This document shows positions 1 to 7,660 of a stretch of 13,461 nt of DNA, piece by piece. The stretch comes from Ruminococcaceae bacterium UBA5450 (GTDB lineage: Bacteria > Bacillota > Clostridia > Oscillospirales > Acutalibacteraceae), in NCBI GenBank assembly GCA_002424295.1, contig DIQY01000138.1, forward strand, positions 465 to 13,925, written 5' to 3'. The stretch's first letter is position 1, and the number at the start of each line of letters is the position of its first letter. The position numbers were made by a program, and so were the translations under genes. The notes below the pieces were generated by a model. The model was given only the letters and a program-made list of their open reading frames with translations, searched no databases and was not told the DNA's origin.

Positions 1-1310
1 CAGGAAGCAACACACATTCCGCAGCCGGTACATTTTTTCTGAGAATCAACAGCCGGCAGGCGAGTAATCTGACTTCCTACCAGAATACAGCCAAACTTAC
101 AGGCATCTTGGCAAGGATTGCAGGGAATATTTTGCGTACATTCGATAACCGGGTGAATTCCTTTTGCATGGGTAACGCCGGGAAATTTTTTGATTTCTTT
201 ATCTGAAACAAATCCCTTTTTCAGAAGGCTCTGAGAAAGCGGAATTCCCTCATCTGTTTCTTTCAAATCTGTTCTTCCGCGATTTTGAGGAGAGAACATT
301 CCCTGATGCAGCTGATCCATAGAGGAACGCAGCTTTTGAACTTTCTCTTCAAATACGCCATCTTCCAAATAGCCCAGACGATGCGCAGCAGCCGCTCCGG
401 CAATTCTTCCTCCGATCATTGCAGAGGAAGCCTCTTCAATTCCGGCAACATCTCCTGCCGCAAATAATCCGGGCACAGAAGTCTGATTATAAGAATCCAC
501 TACCGGAACCGGTCCGCCTTTATCAATCATTTCACAGCCCGCCATCCGTGTTAGCTGGCTCATCGGCGACAGCCCTACTGCCATACAGATGGTATCAACG
601 TCAAAATGCTTTTCGGTCCCTTTGATGGGCTGAAACTTTTCGTCCACTTCTGCAATCTTTACGCCGGTTACACAATCTTCGCCCTCTGCTTCCACAACCG
701 TATGGGAAAGATAAAACGGAACTCCCATTCGTGTCAGCTTTGAAGCATGAACCCCATACCCGCCAACACGCGGTGCCGCAGCTTTGATTCCCGCCTGCAT
801 CAGCTGAAAAGAAACAACCAATCCGACGTTTCCGCTTCCAACCATCAACACTTTTGTGCCGGGCTGGACTCCATGCAGATTCATCATTGTTTGCACTGCA
901 CCCGCTCCGATCACGCCCGGCAGAGTCCATCCTCTAAACGGAACCATGTTCTCCCTTGCGCCGGTTGCTACGATAATATTATCGCCCTTATAGTGATGAA
1001 CTTCTCCATCCTTCATAACGGTAATTTCCATGCAGTCAAAAATCCCCATTACAATCGCATTGAGGCAAACTTCTACACCCAGTTTTTACGCTTCTTCCAA
1101 CAGTTCCTGTCCGATTCGAAATCCACGGATTTTGGCTTTATGTTCCTTAGAACCGAAAAATTTATGAATCTGTTTAAAAAGCTGTCCGCCGGGACGAGTA
1201 TTTTCATCGAACACAATGACTTTCATTCCCACTTTAGCACCTTCGATTGCAGCAGAAAGCCCGGCCGGTCCAGCTCCAATTACAATCAGTTCGTATCTTT
1301 TCATTTTCAT
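1..1310 (-). pseudogene. HcnB-like FAD/4Fe-4S oxidoreductase, split by in-frame TAA, 3' end off window
   Basis: This is a pyridine-nucleotide-disulfide-type FAD oxidoreductase, related to the HcnB / sarcosine-proline oxidase alpha-subunit group that dehydrogenates amino acids together with a small [2Fe-2S] protein. The start at 1310 follows a GGAG site and lies 6 bases after the stop of the [2Fe-2S] gene, so the two are co-transcribed. A Rossmann FAD motif, GAGPAG, sits at residues 12-17. Residue 75 is a TAA stop at 1086-1088. Below it I read the same frame with no further stop to base 1, through a second nucleotide motif (GSGNVG), an FAD-binding AAGDVAG motif, and a C-terminal iron-sulfur region with Cys clusters near 100-141 and CTGCGMC near 10-30. 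The gene therefore looks whole except for one nonsense codon. The substrate is not identifiable. Sequencing error is possible but needs a substitution. Confidence 0.82.
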
Positions 1311-1316
1311 ATTCGC

Positions 1317-1625
1317 TTACTCCTTTGCCTTGATGCCATATTGTGTCTGTACCTTCATACCGGCCTTGAGCGGTATTACACAAGTACGGATATTGGGTTT
1401 TCCATCCACAATCATGACGCAGTCCGTACAGCGCCCAATTGCACAAAACACGCCGCGCGGTTTTCCAAAGCGGGAAGTGTAACGGTGAGTCATCACCCCT
1501 GCCGCACGCAAAGCTGCAGCAATCGGTTCTCCTTCGTATCCCTGCATTTCTTTTCCATCCAATGTGAAGGTGACCAATTCACCCTTTTGAAATTCTCCCA
1601 AAATCGGATGTTTTTGAATTCTCAC
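1317..1625 (-). CDS. HcnA-like small [2Fe-2S] ferredoxin-domain protein
   Basis: The 102-residue protein has four cysteines at 61, 66, 69 and 82 in the spacing C-x4-C-x2-C-x12-C, with a surrounding GVFCAIGRCTDC motif. This is the plant-ferredoxin-type [2Fe-2S] fold found as a separate small subunit (HcnA, opine or proline dehydrogenase gamma subunits) or as the N-terminal part of sarcosine oxidase alpha. It should carry electrons from the FAD oxidoreductase encoded just downstream. The start is a GTG at 1623-1625, preceded by AAGGGG at 1635-1640 at suitable spacing. It begins 18 bases after the stop of the GltS remnant. The frame is intact, but its expected partner is broken, so the protein may have no function now. 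The amino-acid substrate of the complex cannot be read from the sequence. Confidence 0.88.
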   Translation of the reverse strand: MRIQKHPILGEFQKGELVTFTLDGKEMQGYEGEPIAAALRAAGVMTHRYTSRFGKPRGVFCAIGRCTDCVMIVDGKPNIRTCVIPLKAGMKVQTQYGIKAKE

Positions 1626-1643
1626 GATATTCGCCCCTTATAT

Positions 1644-2360
1644 TCAAAGTTTCTCTGCTGAAGTTCCTTTTACAACGATAACAGGAGATTTTGTTCCTTC
1701 TAGAATCCCCTCATAATTGACTGCAAAGTCTTTTTCTCCCGGACGCAATTCGGCTCCTGTTCCTTTTTTCCATTTATAAATACCTGCGCTGACAGCCACG
1801 ATCACCAAAGGCACAATTAGCCAGATTACCATTGCGGGAATCAGCTGCCCGCTCATAAACATGATCGGTACCATCGAAACCTGGAACATATCCACAAAGG
1901 TCGTAAAGATTCCGTCTGCTCCAACATCTTCCAAAACCGGTGCTTTATAATCCGGGTCACTGATACGATACAGGATGACGCCGATCGCCATAACGCCGGT
2001 GTACATTCCAAAGATATAGATTCCACGCTCAAACCAATAATTGTGGAAAATCCGGCGGGATACAAACAAAAGCCATATCAGGCAGCATGCAAGGCCAAGT
2101 AGAAAGATGATGATCAGCGGCACCGCATAGCTGATAACAACACTGATATTAATTGACGCAACACCGAATCCAACCAAATAATCGGTCACACAGGAACCGA
2201 TTCTTGTAATCAGCTGCTGATCTACATAGCGGTCTAGCTTCACAGCTTGCAGCAATTTATTCATCAGCCAGCCGCAAATCAATGCAATTCCATAAGTCGG
2301 TACGGAAAAAGAAGACCAAATGCTCTTGAGCACATTATTCAAAATTGCCAGGGTCGTCAC
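1644..2360 (-). pseudogene. gltS: C-terminal half of a GltS-type sodium:glutamate symporter
   Basis: The frame encodes 238 residues of a hydrophobic protein matching the C-terminal half of GltS-family sodium/glutamate symporters. The most telling part is the membrane segment ending YTGVMAIGVILYRISDP at about residues 117-135, followed by the family's KAPVLED-type loop. About five membrane segments are visible, near residues 20-36, 60-102, 112-132 and 150-195. Family members are usually about 400 residues or more, so some 170-200 N-terminal residues are missing. The only start available is a GTG at 2358-2360 with no ribosome binding site; TAG (2376-2378) and TGA (2391-2393) close the frame upstream. 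The N-terminal half is not present in any frame of the roughly 200 bases upstream. I infer a deletion remnant. Its place beside an amino-acid oxidoreductase suggests the locus once imported and oxidised an amino acid. Confidence 0.75.
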
Positions 2361-2370
2361 ATGTAAATGG

Positions 2371-2384
2371 AAAGACTAGTCTTT
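2371..2384. repeat. Perfect 14-base palindrome at the GltS truncation point
   Basis: AAAGACTAGTCTTT is a perfect loopless inverted repeat. It lies between the leader terminator and the first codon of the GltS remnant and contains the TAG that closes that frame. It could be a deletion scar or an operator; the sequence does not decide. Confidence 0.5.
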
Positions 2385-2390
2385 TTGGCA

Positions 2391-2423
2391 TCAAAAAAGG
2401 AGCCCATGACAAACGAATGTCAT
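2391..2423 (-). other. Possible 10-codon leader ORF inside the terminator hairpin
   Basis: An ATG at 2421-2423 follows GAGGAG (2427-2432) after only three bases and opens a ten-codon frame (MTFVCHGLLF) ending in TGA at 2391-2393. The ribosome binding site and start codon are buried in the stem of the hairpin at 2394-2435. This may be a leader peptide, or what remains of the original symporter start. The spacing is shorter than usual, so translation is uncertain. Confidence 0.25.
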
Positions 2424-2435
2424 GAACTCCTCTTT
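2392..2435 (-). terminator. Intrinsic terminator or attenuator hairpin in the GltS leader
   Basis: On the minus strand an 18-pair stem (2418-2435 with 2394-2411) encloses a six-base loop at 2412-2417, and the 3' arm ends in a run of six T. Three pairs are G-U wobbles in the minus-strand RNA and would be C-A mismatches in a plus-strand RNA, so the structure fits leftward transcription. It lies just after the promoter at 2463-2491 and before the GltS remnant, the position of an attenuator. It may equally be a terminator joined to the remnant by a deletion. Confidence 0.7.
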
Positions 2436-2462
2436 GAGCTTTTCTTTTTCCGGAATACCTTT

Positions 2463-2491
2463 ACTATAAATTTCTTTGTTATAAAAGTCAA
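2463..2491 (-). promoter_or_regulatory. Sigma-A-type promoter upstream of the GltS remnant
   Basis: The minus strand carries TTGACT (2486-2491), a 17-base spacer and TATAGT (2463-2468), giving an expected start near 2456. The next 65 bases hold the leader hairpin. This is a strong match to the housekeeping consensus and suggests that the original symporter operon had its own promoter. Confidence 0.65.
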
Positions 2492-2545
2492 CATTCTAAG
2501 ACGTACTAAAAAAATACATTTTATCTTATTTTTTAAAGTCTAAAG

Positions 2546-2570
2546 AAAAATCAAAGCTAAAATCTTTGAT
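2546..2570 (-). terminator. Weak A/T-rich terminator overlapping the GntR stop codon
   Basis: A seven-pair stem (2564-2570 with 2550-2556) around a seven-base loop is followed on the minus strand by five T. It includes the TAG of the GntR gene in its loop. The stem is A/T-rich, so it would terminate inefficiently. Confidence 0.4.
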
Positions 2571-3227
2571 ATACTTCAGTGCACCACTCAAAATATTCTT
2601 CTGTATGTCGGCGATATATTTTCTGAAATTTCAGAGCATCTCTTTCTTTAATTGCTTCCATCAAGACCCCATTATCTGCAATCGAGTGAAGATGCTTTTC
2701 CAGTGGAATCCCGTTCCAAAGCCAATTAAAATTACAAAGCGGAGGAATGGAAAGCCATGCTTTGAGCGCAAGCGGCATTTTTGCCTTCTCCATAATAAGA
2801 ATTCGAAACTGGCGGCACAAATCTGCAGCATGGTGAATTCCTCGCTGCTCCACAAGCAGTTCAATTTGTTCCAACTGTTTTTCTAAATAAAGAACATTTT
2901 TTCTGTGATCCGTTCCATTGTATGGCGGATCATTAAATTCACCAAAGCGCAATCCATCTCAAGCATTTCATGAATTTCTTCCAAACGAACTACTGTAATA
3001 GTCCAGCCACAGCCGGTGGAATTTCTTTTGATCATGTTTTCGTTCTCTAATTTTTGCAGTGCTTGCCGCGCCGGGGTTCTGCTCACCAAAAATTTCTGCG
3101 CAATTTCTCCCTCGATAAGGACCACATTCGGATTAAATTGCCCGTATAAGATCTCTTCTTTTAATCTGCAATAAACATCTTCTTTTAGAGAACGACCAAT
3201 TTTCTCATCTCCTTCTATTGAAATCAT
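2557..3227 (-). pseudogene. GntR-family regulator (FCD type), frameshifted
   Basis: The N-terminal reading frame has a GntR winged helix-turn-helix of the form SLKEDVYCRLKEEILYGQF, followed by an IAQKFLVSRTPARQALQKLENENMI-type recognition region. The second frame continues as a helical FCD-type ligand-binding domain to a TAG at 2557-2559. The two parts meet at the six-T run 2897-2902 (A6 on the coding strand), where one missing A moves the frame. Restoring it gives about 223 residues, normal for FCD regulators. I place the start at the ATG 3225-3227, although it has no clear ribosome binding site; an ATT two helical turns further in, after AAGGAG, is an unlikely alternative. The gene sits next to the symporter and oxidoreductase remnants and probably regulated them. 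FCD regulators commonly bind organic or amino acids. The one-base lesion is in a homopolymer, so a sequencing error cannot be excluded. Confidence 0.75.
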
Positions 3228-3270
3228 TTTAATAAGAAAGAGAATTTTTGTCAATCATGAATATAATTTG

Positions 3271-3298
3271 ATTATAAAAGTTGATAAAAACGTCTAAA
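3271..3298 (-). promoter_or_regulatory. Probable promoter of the GntR-type regulator
   Basis: The minus strand has TATAAT (3271-3276) and, 16 bases upstream, TTTAGA (3293-3298), a four-of-six match to the -35 consensus. It lies 44 bases before the ATG at 3227 in an A/T-rich gap. Confidence 0.45.
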
Positions 3299-3323
3299 TT
3301 AGATTTACATAATCTCTAAATTA
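3293..3323. promoter_or_regulatory. Pair of direct repeats, candidate operator
   Basis: TCTAAATTA occurs at 3293-3301 and again at 3315-3323, a spacing of 22 bases or about two helical turns. The first copy extends into an odd palindrome, TCTAA-A-TTAGA (3293-3303), that covers the putative -35 box. This would suit autoregulation by the GntR-type protein, but the background is very A/T-rich. Confidence 0.3.
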
Positions 3324-3412
3324 TCCTAATTTGCTTTTATATAATTCCCTTGTTAAATTAAAAAACAGCAATTTTAGTTTTATAAAAAATAGTTTTTAAG
3401 CAATTTTAAGAA

Positions 3413-4504
3413 TTATGCTCCATTTTTGTCTAAAAGCCGGGGAGCCAAAAAGATTGCCAAGAGCATTCCGCTAAAGCCCCCTACCAGTTTCCCAAAAATC
3501 AGTGCAGGAACAATTTGCGGAAGTGCCTGTGAAGCGTATGCCATATGATCGCCGAATGTACAGGATGCAGATACAATCAAAGAAATATTCAGCATTCTGC
3601 CTCGGTCATCCATATCAGACAGCATTCCCATCGTTGGCAGAGGGTTCGCAAGCGTAATCAAAAGCCCCGTTACAGAAGTTTTATTGATTTTCATCCGTTT
3701 GCCGATACGGTCCAGTCCTTGGTGACCAACTTTTCGCAATACAAAAAGCAAGGGAAACGCTCCAGCTAAAAAAATCGTGATCCCGCCGACAATTTTAAAT
3801 ACTTCATTTATGCTGCCCATTCCGTCTAAAAGTTTCCACCCTGTCAGCTGAGAAAATCCGGCTATTGCCAGACCCGCTATCGAAATTCCTAACATGATTT
3901 TCCCAAAAACCGAAAAAGCAGGCACAATCTTTTCTCCCAAAAGCAACAAAGCAATTAAAAGGGCTGCTGAAACGATCAATACCGGTATCGTATTAAAAAG
4001 CAGCATCGAAAAAGGAAAGCCTGCTGCCAAACCACCTGCAAGACATCCCAGTGGAACGGTTGCAATTCCGGCTACCATTCCATAAATTGCTGCCGGACGT
4101 TCTTTGTCTTTTGTAAAAGTCATTGTTAAGGGCAGCTGAAACATAATTGTTGTCCCTAACATGGAACCTACGATCATTCCATTATAAATTCCGGCCTGCG
4201 GATCGTTTGCCATCTCCTTTGCCAACACATATCCGCCTGAATCGTTTGCAATCACTAGGCCTGCAAAACTGGAAGGGTCCGCTCCAATGGACTGAAAAAT
4301 CGGGGCTAAAACAAAGCCTAGGCTATGTGCTGCTACCGGTGCCAAAACCATAAATCCTGACATGCACAGAATCAATCTTCCCGCTGACTGAAATCCATTT
4401 TCAAATTCTTTACCCAGCCCAAATCGGTTCCCAAAAATATCATCCAATGCACCCAACAGCAAAAAAACAGCCATAATTCCTGTTAGGATCATTTGGAAAT
4501 TCAC
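3413..4504 (-). CDS. eutH: EutH-family transporter (ethanolamine permease family)
   Basis: This 363-residue integral membrane protein matches EutH along its length. It shows the N-terminal segment with LAPVAAHSLG near 54-63, the ADPSSFAGLVIANDSGGYVLAKEM region near 75-98, the GSMLGTTIMF segment near 113-122, the GCLAGG turn, and the late TLANPLPTMGMLSDMDDRG and CTFGDHMAYA motifs near 284-324. About ten membrane segments are likely. EutH is known for ethanolamine uptake, usually inside large eut operons. Here no eut enzyme, shell or cofactor gene is present; the gene instead ends an operon of kinase and dehydrogenase genes, 45 bases after the DUF1667 gene. The GTG start at 4502-4504 is supported by GGAGGAG just upstream. 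I infer that it imports the substrate of this operon, which may be glycerol-like or an amino alcohol. It is the only transporter in the intact operon. Confidence 0.85.
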   Translation of the reverse strand: MNFQMILTGIMAVFLLLGALDDIFGNRFGLGKEFENGFQSAGRLILCMSGFMVLAPVAAHSLGFVLAPIFQSIGADPSSFAGLVIANDSGGYVLAKEMANDPQAGIYNGMIVGSMLGTTIMFQLPLTMTFTKDKERPAAIYGMVAGIATVPLGCLAGGLAAGFPFSMLLFNTIPVLIVSAALLIALLLLGEKIVPAFSVFGKIMLGISIAGLAIAGFSQLTGWKLLDGMGSINEVFKIVGGITIFLAGAFPLLFVLRKVGHQGLDRIGKRMKINKTSVTGLLITLANPLPTMGMLSDMDDRGRMLNISLIVSASCTFGDHMAYASQALPQIVPALIFGKLVGGFSGMLLAIFLAPRLLDKNGA

Positions 4505-4549
4505 TTTCTACTCCTCCTTTCTCCGCTTTTTAAAATTCTATCCATCGGC

Positions 4550-4918
4550 TTACGGATTCTGTCTTTTTGCTTCTCCGCTAGCAACAATATCCACACCGGT
4601 ATCCATAATGTTGGGAATCAGCACCTGATAACGATGAACCGGGGCCTGTAAATGCAGCATATGAATTTTTTGCATACAGTTCATCAACAATTCTTTTGCC
4701 AGCGGACGGTTAGAACGCACCGCTACAAGCGGCTCATCACTCCCGCTTACTAAAGCAGTAGAGGTCAAAATTCGTACCGGATGAACAAATTCGCTGCGGG
4801 CATACTGTTCTCCGCGAGCACAAGTATAGCCTTTTACCGAACGAATCACTTCTCCTTCTCCGCAAACAGTGATCCTGCATCCCATCGGACAAACTGTACA
4901 GGTAATTTCTTTTTCCAT
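4550..4918 (-). CDS. DUF1667 cysteine-rich protein, partner of GlpA-like dehydrogenase
   Basis: The protein has 122 residues from the ATG at 4916-4918, which has GAGGA at good spacing; a TTG six bases earlier is less likely. Five cysteines crowd the N-terminus (7, 10, 14, 19, 33), with a CTVCPMGC motif like that of [4Fe-4S] sites in molybdopterin oxidoreductases. DUF1667 proteins are regularly encoded beside GlpA-like and FAD/NAD oxidoreductases in Firmicutes and are thought to complete an anaerobic electron-transfer unit, perhaps doing the job of the iron-sulfur subunit GlpC. The upstream gene stops two bases before this start, which implies translational coupling. The middle and C-terminus hold no motif I recognise. 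The iron-sulfur role is inferred from cysteine spacing and context. Confidence 0.82.
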   Translation of the reverse strand: MEKEITCTVCPMGCRITVCGEGEVIRSVKGYTCARGEQYARSEFVHPVRILTSTALVSGSDEPLVAVRSNRPLAKELLMNCMQKIHMLHLQAPVHRYQVLIPNIMDTGVDIVASGEAKRQNP

Positions 4919-4920
4919 GA

Positions 4921-6180
4921 TCAATTCCTCTTTTCCGCATCGACTGTAAGCGTTTTCCCTGAAAGTGAAGTGGCAGGAACACAGATATGCTGCATTTCGC
5001 CCGGATTCACACGAGGCAGACGTTTTTCGAAAAGCAATCTTTCCTCACAGGATACTTTTAATGCCGTTTCTTTCTGCGGCTGTTTGACACGAAAATAAAC
5101 CGTTATATTTTCCGCTTCATTGGAAACGGCAATTTTCTGCGGACAAAGATACCGCACATTTTCTCCCGGCTGGCATACCACAACCCGCTTAGAAAGTGGT
5201 AGTTGTCCCATTGCATATTTAGCCGCATTTTTCCCAGCAAGCATACTCTCTGTTGAAACATTATCCACCAAATCGTTTACATGGACTACATTTCCGCAGG
5301 CAAAAAGTCTGGGCGCACTAGTCTGCATATACTGATTGACAACCGGCCCATTTGTTACGTTGTCCATTTCGATCTTGGCTGCTCTTGAAAGTTCATTCTC
5401 AGGGATCAAGCCTACTGAGAGCAACAGGGTATCGCAGTCAAAAAACTCTTCTGTATTTGGAATCGGCATACGGTTCTGGTCAACTTTTGCTACATAGACT
5501 CCCTCTACACGCTGATTTCCAACAATTCTTGTGACAGTATGAGAGAGCAGCAATGGAATTCCGAAATCATCCAAGCATTGTACCCGGTTACGAATCAGCC
5601 CTGCAAGATAATCCATGACTTCTACTACCGCGACTACTCTGGCTCCTTCCAATGTAAGACGGCGTGCCATAATCATCCCGATATCTCCGGAACCTAAAAT
5701 CACTACTTTTTTTCCGACCATTTCGTTCTGCCGATTGACCATTCTCTGAGCGGAACCAGCAGTATAAATTCCTGCTGGACGGGTTCCCGGAATCTGAATA
5801 TTTCCCCGGGTCTTTTCACGGCATCCCATAGCAAGAACCACACTTTTGGCTTTTACCATCGTTATTCCATAGTGAGAATTTGTGCAATAGATCATTCCGT
5901 CTTGCCGAACTTCCAAGACCATGGTATCCAGCAGCGTTTCAATCCCGGCCTGCTCCACTTTTTCAATAAAACGTCCCGCATATTCGGGGCCGGTGAGTTC
6001 TTCTTTAAAAAGCGACAAACCGAATCCCGGATGCACACACTGCTGCAAAATGCCTCCCAATGCGGTGTCACGTTCAATGATCAATACTTTCTCTGCGCCC
6101 TGCTCTTTCGCTGCAGCCGCTGCTGCAAGCCCTGCCGGGCCTGCTCCGATCACCGCTACATCACATGTAATTTTATACAT
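4921..6180 (-). CDS. NAD(P)/FAD-dependent oxidoreductase of the GlpA-partner type
   Basis: This 419-residue protein carries two Rossmann motifs: GAGPAG at 12-17 for FAD and GSGDIG at 163-168 for a pyridine nucleotide. An FAD-contacting segment LFACGNVVHVNDLVDNV lies at 292-308, and a beta-rich C-terminal domain follows. No CxxC redox disulfide is visible near the FAD site, so it is not a thioredoxin or lipoamide reductase. It sits between the GlpA-like and DUF1667 genes, 13 bases after the former. This arrangement recurs in Firmicutes glycerol operons, where the protein probably passes electrons from the dehydrogenase to NAD(P) or another carrier. The ATG at 6178-6180 has AAGGGGG about eight bases upstream. 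The frame is intact. Its direct electron acceptor is not readable from the sequence. Confidence 0.88.
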   Translation of the reverse strand: MYKITCDVAVIGAGPAGLAAAAAAKEQGAEKVLIIERDTALGGILQQCVHPGFGLSLFKEELTGPEYAGRFIEKVEQAGIETLLDTMVLEVRQDGMIYCTNSHYGITMVKAKSVVLAMGCREKTRGNIQIPGTRPAGIYTAGSAQRMVNRQNEMVGKKVVILGSGDIGMIMARRLTLEGARVVAVVEVMDYLAGLIRNRVQCLDDFGIPLLLSHTVTRIVGNQRVEGVYVAKVDQNRMPIPNTEEFFDCDTLLLSVGLIPENELSRAAKIEMDNVTNGPVVNQYMQTSAPRLFACGNVVHVNDLVDNVSTESMLAGKNAAKYAMGQLPLSKRVVVCQPGENVRYLCPQKIAVSNEAENITVYFRVKQPQKETALKVSCEERLLFEKRLPRVNPGEMQHICVPATSLSGKTLTVDAEKRN

Positions 6181-6193
6181 TATGTAATCCCCC

Positions 6194-7633
6194 TTATCTT
6201 ACTTTTCCGGTAATCATATAAGAACCTTTATCATTCTTATTGATTTCCTCAGCAGATACTCCCAGTTCGCGTGCAAGAATTTCGAGTACTCTTGGCCCAC
6301 AAAATCCACCTTGGCAACGCCCGAGCCCTGCGCGCACGCGGCGTTTAACTGCATCCATACTGCGGGCAGGAATAGGGCTGTGAATTGCCGAAACGATCTC
6401 TCCTTCTGTGATCGTTTCGCAGCGGCAGATCACCCTGCCATATAAAGGATCTTTTCGGATCATTTCATCTTGTTGCTCCCGGGTAAGCTCCCGGAACCGT
6501 ACAATCCCTTTTCGAACCGGATTAAAATCAGGATTCATTTCTGCAGACATTCCAAGCTTTAAAAGAGTCTGTGCCACATATTTTCCAAGGGAAGCGGAAG
6601 CCGTTAATCCAGTAGAACGCACTCCCGATAGGTTGACATAATTTGTTAGGTCTTCATAAGTATCTACATGCAGTCCTTCCGGATTTCGATTTGGGCGCAG
6701 GCCGCTGTACTGTGTGATCGTATCACGAAGATTTACATTTGGAATCAAGTGCCGCACATCCTCCGCAACACTCTTAAGTCCTGCCGCATCCGTTGACCGA
6801 TCCTCTTTATCCGAAAGGTCCTCCGCTGTTGGGCCAACCAACATATTCCCGTGGATAGTCGGGCACATCAGCTTTCCTTTTGTAACTTTCGTTGGAATCG
6901 GCAATATAATATGTTCTACTTTACAAGATGTATTTTTGTCAAGAACATAAAACTGTCCTTTTCGTGGGTTAACCGTGTAATCATTTTTGCCAACCATTGC
7001 TGCAATTTCATCGCAATGCAGTCCGGCCGCATTGATGACCCATTTACAGGAAATCTCTCCGGCTGTTGTTTCCACCACTGTTATTTTTCCCTGCTCCACA
7101 TGCATCCCGGTTACTTCTGTTCCAAGGAGAAAATCAGCCCCATTCTGCTGGGCATTTTCAGCATAGCCAACTACTAATAAGAATGGATCAATGATACTCT
7201 CCCGCGGAATATATAACCCTGCTTTCGTCTCCGGATTCAAATTTGGTTCCATTTTAAGCAATTCTTTGCCTGAAAGATATTCCACATCATATACACGGTT
7301 TTTGAATGCCTTTTCTTTTAATGTCGGTAATTTTTGATACTGTTCCTGAGTGATTGCCGGCAGAATTCCTCCAATTCTTGAAAATGGAACATCCAGGTCT
7401 TTCGTAAGCTTGTCATACATAGGATTTGCTGCAACAACTAACTGAGACTCCAATGTATCCGGAGAGGCATCATATCCCGTATGAATGATTGCGCTGTTTG
7501 CTTTGGAAGCATCTCCCCCAACATCTTCCTTCTTCTCGACCACCAATACGCGGACTTGATATTTTGTCAGTTCCCGCGCAATGGAACAACCAACCGCTCC
7601 GGCCCCAATAACCAACACATCTGTGCTTCTCAT
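6194..7633 (-). CDS. GlpA-like FAD dehydrogenase with BFD-type [2Fe-2S] domain
   Basis: The 479-residue protein has an N-terminal DAO/GlpA fold, with GAGAVG at 10-15 and a glycerol-3-phosphate dehydrogenase-like core including NAAGLHCDEIA near 201-211 and the SGLRPNRNPEG segment at 310-320. At its C-terminus is a BFD-like [2Fe-2S] domain with cysteines at 403, 405, 440 and 445. This architecture is typical of the anaerobic glycerol-3-phosphate dehydrogenase catalytic subunit and of related 2-hydroxyacid dehydrogenases. The gene follows an FGGY kinase by 27 bases and has its own TAGGAGG site, so the natural reading is oxidation of the phosphorylated product, sn-glycerol 3-phosphate or an analogue, to the ketone. 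No membrane segment is seen; it is presumably cytoplasmic and delivers electrons through the next two proteins. The true substrate depends on the kinase, which is divergent. Confidence 0.87.
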   Translation of the reverse strand: MRSTDVLVIGAGAVGCSIARELTKYQVRVLVVEKKEDVGGDASKANSAIIHTGYDASPDTLESQLVVAANPMYDKLTKDLDVPFSRIGGILPAITQEQYQKLPTLKEKAFKNRVYDVEYLSGKELLKMEPNLNPETKAGLYIPRESIIDPFLLVVGYAENAQQNGADFLLGTEVTGMHVEQGKITVVETTAGEISCKWVINAAGLHCDEIAAMVGKNDYTVNPRKGQFYVLDKNTSCKVEHIILPIPTKVTKGKLMCPTIHGNMLVGPTAEDLSDKEDRSTDAAGLKSVAEDVRHLIPNVNLRDTITQYSGLRPNRNPEGLHVDTYEDLTNYVNLSGVRSTGLTASASLGKYVAQTLLKLGMSAEMNPDFNPVRKGIVRFRELTREQQDEMIRKDPLYGRVICRCETITEGEIVSAIHSPIPARSMDAVKRRVRAGLGRCQGGFCGPRVLEILARELGVSAEEINKNDKGSYMITGKVR

Positions 7634-7660
7634 TGTTTTTCCTCCTAAAACTAAAAACTT

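Noticed and set aside
747..1661. A 304-codon open frame on the plus strand
   Set aside because: It runs antisense across two recognisable minus-strand redox genes, has no family resemblance and an odd residue mix rich in His, Ser and Phe. It is a shadow of the coding strand.
1317..2360. Hydrogen cyanide synthase (hcnABC) cluster
   Set aside because: The [2Fe-2S] and FAD subunits resemble HcnA and HcnB, but the same fold is shared by many amino-acid dehydrogenases; the HcnC-type subunit is not seen here, and the FAD protein has a 4Fe-4S extension.
2371..2435. Insertion-sequence end or attachment site at the GltS truncation
   Set aside because: There is no transposase or integrase gene and no matching repeat on the other side. 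The inverted repeats are explained as a terminator hairpin and an isolated palindrome.
3300..3412. Terminator after eutH
   Set aside because: The gap has repeated GCAATTTTA and T-rich runs, but I could not form a convincing G/C-containing stem followed by a T tract.
3413..4504. Part of an ethanolamine-utilisation (eut) operon
   Set aside because: No EutB, EutC, microcompartment shell, cobalamin or aldehyde dehydrogenase gene is in the window; the operon partners are glycerol-type enzymes.
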